Origin: Pseudotamlana agarivorans | GTDB lineage: Bacteria > Bacteroidota > Bacteroidia > Flavobacteriales > Flavobacteriaceae | DNA: 64,000 nucleotides | Assembly (NCBI RefSeq): GCF_001642835.1 | Contig: NZ_LXEI01000008.1 | Coordinates: 62,001-126,000 of the forward strand | Direction: 5' to 3' | Part shown: one piece after another, positions 44,143-51,719 of the stretch | Position numbering within the stretch: the stretch's first letter is position 1 | Layout: the number at the start of each line of letters is the position of its first letter | The notes under the pieces: model-generated | The model's database searches: none | Told to the model about the DNA's origin: nothing | The model's input: the letters and a program-made list of their open reading frames with translations, nothing else | Made by a program: the position numbers and the translations under genes

Positions 44143-44895
44143 CTAATTCACCTTAACTTCTTTAAAATATTGATTTAAAATTTCTACAGCAGCATCGATC
44201 TCCTCCTTCGTGTTTTCACGAGCATCTTTCAACTCATACTCCCAACCTAAGGCTTCCCATTTATGGATGCCTAATTTATGATACGGCTGAATTTCTAACT
44301 TTTCAATGGTTTTATAATCCTTGAAATGTTTTCCAAGAGCATGAAGTAATTCGGGTTTGTTAGTAATACCAGGAATTAACACGTATCGCAGCCACATCGC
44401 TTTTCCTGATTCTTCACGATGTTTAGCAAAAGTTAAAGCTGTTTTCATATTACGTTGCCCGGTTAAAGCTTCGTAACCTTCTTCGGTCATGTGTTTAATA
44501 TCTAACATGATTAAATCGGCATAATCGTCTAACAAAGTTTTTGCGAAGTTGTTTAAAAGTCGGCCGTTTGTATCAATATTAGTATGAATCCCCTCTTCTT
44601 TTAATCGCTTGAAAAAAGGAACAAGCGCTTTCGATTGTAATAAAGGTTCGCCCCCTGAAACGGTAACACCTCCTTTTTTTCCGAAGTAAGGCTTCACTTT
44701 TAATACCTTTTCAACCAATTCTTCAATCTCGTATGGTTGACCTCCAGAAGTTTCAATCGTATCTGGATTATGACAATACACACACTTCAATTTACAGCCT
44801 TGTAAAAAAACTACAAAACGAATGCCTGGTCCGTCATGGGTCCCAAAAGATTCAATGGAATGAACATGTAATATATGGTCTTGAGTTTTTGCCAT
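44143..44895 (-). CDS. pflA: Pyruvate formate-lyase activating enzyme
   Basis: A radical SAM enzyme that installs the glycyl radical in PflB. The 250-residue protein has the cluster motif C34-x3-C38-x2-C41 in GCKLKCVYCHNPDT, the SGGEPLLQ motif and DTNGRL. The ATG at 44895 (MAKTQDHILHVHSIES) is preferred over an in-frame TTG at 44910. It lies downstream of pflB with a 97-bp gap that contains a hairpin followed by T-rich sequence, which may lower its expression relative to pflB. Confidence 0.95.
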   Translation of the reverse strand: MAKTQDHILHVHSIESFGTHDGPGIRFVVFLQGCKLKCVYCHNPDTIETSGGQPYEIEELVEKVLKVKPYFGKKGGVTVSGGEPLLQSKALVPFFKRLKEEGIHTNIDTNGRLLNNFAKTLLDDYADLIMLDIKHMTEEGYEALTGQRNMKTALTFAKHREESGKAMWLRYVLIPGITNKPELLHALGKHFKDYKTIEKLEIQPYHKLGIHKWEALGWEYELKDARENTKEEIDAAVEILNQYFKEVKVN

Positions 44896-44910
44896 GTTAG
44901 TTATCTTCAA

Positions 44911-44971
44911 ATTTAAATAAAAAAATAAGCATCTGAAAAATACAGTATTTATACTTCATTTCCAGATGCTT
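44911..44971 (-). terminator. Hairpin with T-rich tail between pflB and pflA (attenuator)
   Basis: On the minus strand AAGCATCTG (complement of 44963-44971) pairs with CAGATGCTT (complement of 44927-44935), followed by ATTTTTTTATTT. As pflA and focA follow with no other clear promoter, it may act as a partial terminator or mRNA stabiliser. Confidence 0.65.
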
Positions 44972-44992
44972 TTTCAAAATATAAATAAAACT

Positions 44993-47218
44993 CTACATGG
45001 ATTCGTGGAAAGAACGTGTAATCACTTCTAATTGCTGTTCTCTTGTTAATCTAACAAAGTTCACAGCATATCCAGAAACACGAATGGTTAATTGAGGATA
45101 ATCCTCTGGGCGCTCCATAGCATCCATTAACATTTCTCTGTCTAAAACATTCACATTTAAGTGCTGTGCTTTTCTACTGAAATAGCCATCAATAATAGTT
45201 GCTAAATTGTCGATACGATCTGTTTCAGAAGATCCTAAGGATTTTGGCACCATTGAGAATGTGTTTGAAATACCGTCTAATGAATCTTTATAATCAATTT
45301 TAGAAACTGAATTTAAAGAAGCAATAGCACCGTTACAATCACGACCGTGCATTGGATTTGCTCCAGGAGCAAAAGCGACACCACTTGGTCTACCATCTGG
45401 CGTAGCTCCGGTTTTCTTACCGTAAGACACATTTGATGTGATGGTTAATACAGACATTGTTGGTTCTGCATCTTTATAAACTGGCAATTGTTTTAGCTCG
45501 TTATTAAAATCGGCTACAGCATTAGCAGCTAAGGTATCTACGCGGTCATCATCATTTCCGTATTTTGGAAACTCACCTTCAATTTTAAAATCAACCGTTA
45601 AACCATCTTCATTTCTTATCGGTTTTACTTTCGCATATTTAATAGCTGATAGTGAATCGGCTACAATAGACAATCCTGCAATACCATAGGCAATATTGAT
45701 GCCGGGGTTAGTATCGATTAAAGCCATTTGCGCTTTTTCGTAATAGTACTTATCGTGCATGTAGTGAATAATATTCATAGAATCATTATACACACGAGCC
45801 ACTTCTTTCATAGCGATTTTAAAGTTCGCCATTACAGTATCGAAATCTAAATACTCACCATCCAATTCTTTAATACCATCAACCATAGGTTTTCCAGTAT
45901 TTTCACAACGTCCGCCATTAACAGCTAACAATAATGTTTTAGCTAAGTTGGTACGTGCTCCAAAAAACTGAATAGATTTCCCTAAGCTTTGGTAAGACAC
46001 ACAACATGCAATTCCGTAATCGTCAGATCCACGTTGTGCACGCATTAAATTATCATTTTCAAACTGAATTGAAGAAGTATCAATCGCTACTTTAGCACAA
46101 TAATCTTTAAAATTTTGCGGTAACTCTTGAGACCATAAAATCGTCATATTCGGTTCAGGTGAAGGCCCTAAATTATATAAGGTATTTAAGAAACGGAACG
46201 ATGTTTTAGTTACTTTCGTTCTACCATCTTCAAACATACCACCAATAGCCTCGGTTACCCAAGTAGGATCTCCTGCAAAAATTTCATCGTAAGCCGCCAT
46301 TCTTAAGTGACGTACCATACGTAATTTCATAACGAACTGATCGATGTACTCTTGAGCTTGTTCTTCTGTAATTAAGCCTTCTTTTAAATCATTTTCAATA
46401 TAAATATCTAAGAAGGTAGACACATTACCTAATGACATCGCAGCACCATCTTGCTCTTTTACAGCAGCTAAATAAGCCATGTAAGTCCATTGTACTGCTT
46501 CTTGAGCGTTTTGAGCTGGACGACCTAATTCCAAATCGTATTTAGCACCCAATTCAAGCATATCATTTAATGCTTTTATTTGCGATGACACTTCTTCACG
46601 TAAACGAATAACAGCTTCTGTCATTGGTCCAGTGATGTTGCTTAAGTCTTCTTTTTTAGCTTCAATTAAAGCGTTAATTCCGTAAAGGGCCACACGACGA
46701 TAATCTCCTATAATTCTACCTCTAGCATAATTATCAGGTAATCCAGTTAAAAACCCTAGGGAACGGAATTTTCTAATTTCAGCATTATAAGCATCAAAAA
46801 CACCATCGTTATGGGTTTTAACGTATTTAGAAAATAATTCGGTTAAATTATCATTAGGTTTTACGCCTTGTTCCTGTAAAGCTTTTTGAACCACTTTAAA
46901 ACCTCCAAAAGGTTTCATAGCACGCTTTAATAACTCATCGGTTTGTAAACCAACAATAACTTCATTGTCTTTATCTATATATCCCGCTTCAAAAGCGTTT
47001 ACTGAAGAAATTACTTCTGTATCAACGGCACGTACACCGTTTCTTTGTCTCTCTTCTTGGGTCGCAACTTTACAAACTTCCCATAATTTGTTAGTTTTCT
47101 CGCTTGGTCCAACTAAAAATTCATGAGTTCCATGGTACGGTGTGATGTTTTGAAATACAAAATCTCTAACATTAATGTTCTCCGTCCAAATTCCGTTTTT
47201 AAACTGTTTTACTTCCAT
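44993..47218 (-). CDS. pflB: Formate C-acetyltransferase (pyruvate formate-lyase)
   Basis: Converts pyruvate and CoA to acetyl-CoA and formate with a glycyl radical. The 741-residue protein has the catalytic cysteine pair C405-C406 in [10 protein letters not shown] and the glycyl radical residue G716 in RVSGYAVNF near the C-terminus, corresponding to C418/C419 and G734 in E. coli. It is oxygen-sensitive, so expression should be restricted to anoxia; a CRP/FNR-like palindrome lies upstream. First gene of pflB-pflA-focA. Confidence 0.97.
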   Translation of the reverse strand: MEVKQFKNGIWTENINVRDFVFQNITPYHGTHEFLVGPSEKTNKLWEVCKVATQEERQRNGVRAVDTEVISSVNAFEAGYIDKDNEVIVGLQTDELLKRAMKPFGGFKVVQKALQEQGVKPNDNLTELFSKYVKTHNDGVFDAYNAEIRKFRSLGFLTGLPDNYARGRIIGDYRRVALYGINALIEAKKEDLSNITGPMTEAVIRLREEVSSQIKALNDMLELGAKYDLELGRPAQNAQEAVQWTYMAYLAAVKEQDGAAMSLGNVSTFLDIYIENDLKEGLITEEQAQEYIDQFVMKLRMVRHLRMAAYDEIFAGDPTWVTEAIGGMFEDGRTKVTKTSFRFLNTLYNLGPSPEPNMTILWSQELPQNFKDYCAKVAIDTSSIQFENDNLMRAQRGSDDYGIACCVSYQSLGKSIQFFGARTNLAKTLLLAVNGGRCENTGKPMVDGIKELDGEYLDFDTVMANFKIAMKEVARVYNDSMNIIHYMHDKYYYEKAQMALIDTNPGINIAYGIAGLSIVADSLSAIKYAKVKPIRNEDGLTVDFKIEGEFPKYGNDDDRVDTLAANAVADFNNELKQLPVYKDAEPTMSVLTITSNVSYGKKTGATPDGRPSGVAFAPGANPMHGRDCNGAIASLNSVSKIDYKDSLDGISNTFSMVPKSLGSSETDRIDNLATIIDGYFSRKAQHLNVNVLDREMLMDAMERPEDYPQLTIRVSGYAVNFVRLTREQQLEVITRSFHESM

Positions 47219-47268
47219 GTGTTTTATATTAATCTTTTAAATATAATTTCGCATCCATGATGTGTATA

Positions 47269-47276
47269 CAAAGGTA
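47269..47276 (-). promoter_or_regulatory. -7 promoter element of pflB
   Basis: On the minus strand this reads TACCTTTG, matching TAnnTTTG. The expected start is near 47265, giving a leader of about 47 nt. Confidence 0.55.
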
Positions 47277-47295
47277 TAACCTGTTCTCATCTAAT

Positions 47296-47328
47296 AAACT
47301 GACATTTATCAGTTTCCAGTTTAAACTG
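47296..47328. promoter_or_regulatory. CRP/FNR-like operator of pflB with extra half-sites
   Basis: AAACTGACATTTATCAGTTT (47296-47315) is a perfect 7-6-7 inverted repeat of the CRP/FNR kind. CAGTTTAAACTG (47317-47328) follows and adds two more AACTG/CAGTT half-sites. The first site is centred about 40-41 bp upstream of the predicted pflB start, the classical position for activation. The regulator itself is not in the window. Confidence 0.6.
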
Positions 47329-47654
47329 AGGATTTTACCTCTCGAAAACGTTTGAAATTCAATTATTAGACTTTAATTATTTCAATGTTTTCAGTTTTTT
47401 TAAAGAGGAGTTATTTTAATTCCACCATAGACACCAGAAATCTTCAATATTTCAACCTCAACATTAAAAGATTCATAAAAGCTTTATAATTTATCTTTTT
47501 TTATTGTTAGGGTATATTTTGAACATGGAAATGCATTAATCTTATTCTAAGGCTAAAAAATTAACAAATGTTTATCTTATCTTGTAAAGTCTTATTTGAT
47601 AATCTTATTTAATTTCATATTTTGCGCGATACCACACTATACTAGAAACATAAG

Positions 47655-49430
47655 ATGACTGAAATCACTAGATTATTTGATTTTCCTTATTTTCAACTTG
47701 AAAATAAACCAACTGATTCTGCTTTAGTTACAAAATACAACGGCGAATGGGTTAAAACATCCACTCAAGAATATATTGATAAAGCCAATGCCATGAGCCG
47801 CGCTTTGTTGAAACTTGGGGTCAATAAAGATGATAAAATAGCGGTTATTTCATCTTCTAATCGAACCGAATGGAATCTAGTAGATATTGGTGTTTTACAA
47901 CTTGGTGCTCAAAATGTACCTATATACCCAACGATTTCTGCTGAAGACTATGAATTTATTTTAAATCATAGCGAATCGATTTACTGTTTTGTTTCAGATG
48001 AAGAGGTTTTAGAAAAAGTTAATAAAGTTAGACATCGTACAAAATTAAAAGAGATTTATTCCTTTAATATCATCGAGGGATGTAAACACTACTCTGAATT
48101 GTTAGAGCTTGGAGCTGATACTAGTAATCAAAACGATGTTGAAACCAGAAAAGATGCTGTATCCCCTAACGATCTAGCAACGATTATTTACACCTCAGGA
48201 ACCACAGGTAAACCCAAAGGTGTGATGCTTTCTCACTGGAATATTACTAGCAATGTATTAAATAGTATTCCAAGGTTACCTATAAGAGGAGAAAAAACCA
48301 AAATTTTAAGCTTTTTACCTATTTGCCATATTTTCGAACGTGTATTGATTTACATCTATCAGCATGCGGGAGCATCGATTTATTACGCCGAAAGTCTTGA
48401 CAAAATTGCCGATAATGCTAAGGAAATTAAGCCTAACCTTATGAGTGTGGTCCCTAGACTTTTAGAAAAAGTTTATGACAAAATCATGGCCAAAGGCACC
48501 GAGCTTACCGGTGTTAAAAAAGCACTATTCTTTTGGGCTGTAAGCCTAGGTGAAATATGGGAGCCTTATAAACAAAATGGCGCTTGGTATGAATTTAAAC
48601 TGAGTATTGCCAACAAACTTATTTTTAGTAAATGGCGTGAAGCTTTAGGAGGTGAATTGTATACGATGGTTTCTGGAAGCGCTGCACTACAGCCCCGTTT
48701 AGCCAGAATATTTTGTGCTGCTGGCATGCAAATTATGGAAGGTTACGGACTTACAGAAACATCGCCCGTGATATCGGTTGGAAAGTACGCCGATAACATG
48801 TTTAAAATTGGCACCGTTGGAAAACCTATAGCGAATACTGAAGTAAAAATTGCTGAAGATGGTGAAATCCTAATTAAAGGACCAAACGTGATGCTTGGTT
48901 ACTACAAAGACCCTGAAAAAACAGCCGAAGTTATAACAGGTGATTATTTTCATACCGGAGACAAAGGGGAAATTGATAGTGAGGGCTTTTTAAAAATAAC
49001 AGGGCGTAAAAAGGAAATGTTTAAAACTTCTGGTGGTAAATACGTAATTCCTACCCTACTTGAAAACGATTTAAAACAATCCCGCTTTATTGAACAAATC
49101 ATGGTTATTGGCGAAGGCGAAAAAATGCCAGCAGCCCTTATTCAACCAAACTTTGAATTTATTAACGAGTGGATTGAACGCAAAAAACATCAAATTGATA
49201 CGCGCGATACGACAGCCATTGCTAATTCTGAAGTCGTCATAAATCGCATTCAAAAAGAAATAGACCATTGCAACAAAAAATTTGGTAAGTGGGAACAAAT
49301 TAAAACTTTCCGGTTAACTCCAGATGTGTGGTCTATAAAATCTGGACACCTTACACCTACTATGAAAATGCGTAGATCCGTGATTAAAGAAATGTACCAT
49401 GATCTTATTGAAAATATTTATAGACCTTAA
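47655..49430 (+). CDS. fadD: Long-chain fatty acid--CoA ligase (AMP-binding)
   Basis: Activates fatty acids to acyl-CoA via acyl-adenylate. The 591-residue protein has the P-loop-like YTSGTTGKPKGVMLSH (about 178-193), the GYGLTETSPVISVG motif, and the FHTGDKGEIDSEGFLKITGRKKE motif with the catalytic lysine region near the C-terminus. It resembles the FAA1/long-chain branch (also called FadD15-type) and has no signal peptide. It lies upstream of the beta-oxidation cluster, separated by a serine hydrolase. Confidence 0.93.
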   Translation: MTEITRLFDFPYFQLENKPTDSALVTKYNGEWVKTSTQEYIDKANAMSRALLKLGVNKDDKIAVISSSNRTEWNLVDIGVLQLGAQNVPIYPTISAEDYEFILNHSESIYCFVSDEEVLEKVNKVRHRTKLKEIYSFNIIEGCKHYSELLELGADTSNQNDVETRKDAVSPNDLATIIYTSGTTGKPKGVMLSHWNITSNVLNSIPRLPIRGEKTKILSFLPICHIFERVLIYIYQHAGASIYYAESLDKIADNAKEIKPNLMSVVPRLLEKVYDKIMAKGTELTGVKKALFFWAVSLGEIWEPYKQNGAWYEFKLSIANKLIFSKWREALGGELYTMVSGSAALQPRLARIFCAAGMQIMEGYGLTETSPVISVGKYADNMFKIGTVGKPIANTEVKIAEDGEILIKGPNVMLGYYKDPEKTAEVITGDYFHTGDKGEIDSEGFLKITGRKKEMFKTSGGKYVIPTLLENDLKQSRFIEQIMVIGEGEKMPAALIQPNFEFINEWIERKKHQIDTRDTTAIANSEVVINRIQKEIDHCNKKFGKWEQIKTFRLTPDVWSIKSGHLTPTMKMRRSVIKEMYHDLIENIYRP

Positions 49431-49509
49431 TACCACGAATAGCTAGACTTTATTTTTTCACATTAGCAGAATTAACAGGACTAATTTTTTGTATATTTAT
49501 TACATAACC

Positions 49510-49523
49510 CCTTAATATTAAGG
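49510..49523. promoter_or_regulatory. 14-bp perfect palindrome before the serine hydrolase
   Basis: CCTTAATATTAAGG is an exact palindrome ending 3 bp before the ATG at 49527. It could be a repressor site or a leader structure. Its CCTTAATAT half resembles the arms at 14868-14917. Confidence 0.4.
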
Positions 49524-49526
49524 ATT

Positions 49527-51107
49527 ATGAATAAAAAATTTACATTTTTAGTGCTAGTACTTTTACTTGGACTTTTGCCTCAAGTTTCCACTTCCCAGGT
49601 TTCTGATAAAGAAATTGATGCCATTGTTAAAAAATCCATGGATAACTTTACAGTAGCCGGGGCCTCCATTGCCGTTGTGAAAGATGGTAAAATTATTATT
49701 CAAAAAGGATACGGCGTAACCTCTATCGAAACCCATCAAAAGGTAGATAAAAACACCATTTTTGGCATTGCTTCAAACACAAAAGCATTTACCGCAGCAG
49801 CCCTAGCTATTCTTGTTGATGAAGGTAAACTAACATGGAATGACCCCGTAATTAAGCATATTCCAGAATTTAAAATGTATAATGCTTATGCTACAAACAA
49901 CTTCAACATTATCGACCTCATCACGCATCGTAGTGGTTTAGCAGAAGGTGCTGGAGACTTGATGCTGATGCCTACAGGCTCAGATTTTACAATGAATGAT
50001 GTTCTAACTAACTACCAATACTTTAAACCTGTTTCAGCTTTTAGAACAGAGGCCGCTTACAATACCGTTCTCTTTTTGGTAGCAAGGGAAATTATTACCA
50101 GAATTAGTGGTATTTCTTACGGAGCATTTATTCAGAAACGAATTTTAGAACCACTTAACATGAACAATTCCTGTTATGGCTATTCCAAAACTTTAAATAA
50201 ACCCAATGTCTCAAAATTTCATATCAGCAAGGAAAACAAATTAAACATTGAAGAAACTCCTAATTGGGATAATAAAAAAGTAAAAGATGCTCTTGAATTT
50301 GACTTCGTTTACTCTAATGCCCATGATATGACGAGTTGGATGCTTCTTCATCTTAATAAAGGAAAATATGGCCCAGATTTGAAGCAGCAACTTTTTTCTG
50401 AAAAAAATCTTCAAGAAATATGGAAAATCCACACGGTAATAACTCAATCTAAAAACCCAAGATACCATTCAAATTTCTCAGGAGTTGGATTAGGCTGGGG
50501 ATTAAAGGATATTAACGGTCATTTACAGGCTTCACATATAGGCGGTTTTATGGAGAATAGAATTACCTTAATTCCAGACTTGAATCTTGGTATTATGGTG
50601 CTAACAAACACCTCCTTTGATGGTTATGGCTTAATAAATGCCGTTACTCAATCCATTTTAGATAAATATTTAGGTTTAGATGAATTTGATTGGATAAAGA
50701 CTTATAAAGACTGGCTAAATTTCGATAATACTGAAGCTGATGCTGTGGTCGATAAAGTATGGGCTACGATTAAAACAACCGATACCAAACATCTCGATTT
50801 AAAAAACTATATAGGTTCCTACAAGGACCCTTGGCTAGGCACCGTAGAAATCTCAAATAAAGAAAATAAACTCTGGTTTGAATCCTTACGTTCTCCGAAA
50901 TTATCTGGCCCCATGTACTTCTATAAAGCAAACACCTTTGCTGTAAAATGGACCGATTTTGGTATGCCAGACACAGATGCCTTCGTCATGTTTCAATTGG
51001 ATGAAGAAGGTAAAGCTATAGGTTTTAAAATGAAAGGTATTTCACCTATAACAGTCCCTAGCAACAATTACCCTGATTTAGATTTTACTAAAATGAAGGA
51101 CAACTAA
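49527..51107 (+). CDS. Secreted serine hydrolase, class C beta-lactamase fold
   Basis: A 526-residue exported protein: signal peptide to about residue 23 (ending VSTSQ), then a beta-lactamase/penicillin-binding fold with S83-x-x-K86 in ASNTKAF, a YN pair at 179-180 in the usual YxN region, and a HIGGF motif standing for the KTG/HxG element. A C-terminal beta-rich domain (about 425-526, similar to DUF3471) completes it. Such proteins are usually esterases or D-amino-acid peptidases rather than true beta-lactamases. It sits between fadD and the MarR gene, so an esterase releasing fatty acids is possible but unproven. Confidence 0.85.
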   Translation: MNKKFTFLVLVLLLGLLPQVSTSQVSDKEIDAIVKKSMDNFTVAGASIAVVKDGKIIIQKGYGVTSIETHQKVDKNTIFGIASNTKAFTAAALAILVDEGKLTWNDPVIKHIPEFKMYNAYATNNFNIIDLITHRSGLAEGAGDLMLMPTGSDFTMNDVLTNYQYFKPVSAFRTEAAYNTVLFLVAREIITRISGISYGAFIQKRILEPLNMNNSCYGYSKTLNKPNVSKFHISKENKLNIEETPNWDNKKVKDALEFDFVYSNAHDMTSWMLLHLNKGKYGPDLKQQLFSEKNLQEIWKIHTVITQSKNPRYHSNFSGVGLGWGLKDINGHLQASHIGGFMENRITLIPDLNLGIMVLTNTSFDGYGLINAVTQSILDKYLGLDEFDWIKTYKDWLNFDNTEADAVVDKVWATIKTTDTKHLDLKNYIGSYKDPWLGTVEISNKENKLWFESLRSPKLSGPMYFYKANTFAVKWTDFGMPDTDAFVMFQLDEEGKAIGFKMKGISPITVPSNNYPDLDFTKMKDN

Positions 51108-51213
51108 TCTCTTTTTTTAAATGCGAGTCATTCCAATTTAAACAAGACTTATGTTTGTCCTGTAATCTTTTACTTTTTAATAAAAAATTAGCTTAAATTT
51201 CTCGCATCTTTGT

Positions 51214-51239
51214 TATGCGTGCATAGCAAAATTCGCTAT
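51214..51239. promoter_or_regulatory. Candidate MarR operator
   Basis: TATGCGTGCATA (51214-51225) is a 5-2-5 inverted repeat, and ATAGC...GCTAT (51223-51239) a second, overlapping one. Both lie just upstream of or over the -7 element of the MarR gene, a position suited to repression. MarR proteins bind such short palindromes. Confidence 0.5.
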
Positions 51240-51244
51240 ATTTG
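51237..51244 (+). promoter_or_regulatory. -7 promoter element of the marR-fad operon
   Basis: TATATTTG matches TAnnTTTG, 21 bp upstream of the MarR ATG. A TTTG at 51209-51212 is present but with a 24-nt spacer, longer than usual. Confidence 0.5.
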
Positions 51245-51265
51245 GGAAAATGATCCAAATATAAC

Positions 51266-51700
51266 ATGAAAGACAAGACCATTGATTATATATTGAGAAC
51301 GACCTGGTTAACGGTTCAAAAAATGTATAATGAGGAAGCTGCAAAAATAGACAGCACCATGGCTACAGGCTTTACTCTACTGAGTATCGATCCAGAAAAA
51401 GGAACACCATCAACGGCTTTAGGCCCTAGAATGGGCATGGAAGCAACTAGTTTATCGAGACTACTAAAATCGATGGAAACCAAAGGATTTATTGAACGAA
51501 AACCAAATCCAGAAGATGGTAGAGGCGTAATTATTACACTCACAGACTATGGACTCGAAAAGAGAGAAATCTCTAAAGACAAGGTTTTAACCTTTAATGA
51601 AGCCATCCGTAAAAATGTTTCCGAAGAACAATTAAATCATTTCTACGAAGTTGCCGAAGTCATAAATCAAATGGTGTGCAACAAAAAAATCTACAACTAA
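51266..51700 (+). CDS. MarR-family transcriptional regulator
   Basis: A 144-residue winged-helix regulator. The helix-turn-helix region includes MGMEATSLSRLLKSMETKGFIERKPNPEDGRGVIITLT, of which DGRGVIITLT is the wing. It starts 20 bp before fadN and is the first gene of the beta-oxidation operon, so autoregulated control by acyl-CoA or fatty acid is a reasonable inference. The ligand cannot be read from sequence. Confidence 0.93.
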   Translation: MKDKTIDYILRTTWLTVQKMYNEEAAKIDSTMATGFTLLSIDPEKGTPSTALGPRMGMEATSLSRLLKSMETKGFIERKPNPEDGRGVIITLTDYGLEKREISKDKVLTFNEAIRKNVSEEQLNHFYEVAEVINQMVCNKKIYN

Positions 51701-51719
51701 ACCCAATAGCTAAACTATA

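Larger units (their letters stand above)
47219..47654. other. Divergent intergenic gap between pflB and fadD
   Basis: This 436-bp gap has the pflB promoter and operator at 47269-47328. From 47330 to 47654 the sequence is AT-rich with no reading frame or RNA gene that I can support; the fadD promoter must lie there but I cannot fix it. Confidence 0.55.

Noticed and set aside
49527-51107. Calling the serine hydrolase a beta-lactamase resistance gene
   Set aside because: The fold is shared with esterases and peptidases, the KTG element is replaced by HIGG, and a DUF3471-like tail is present.
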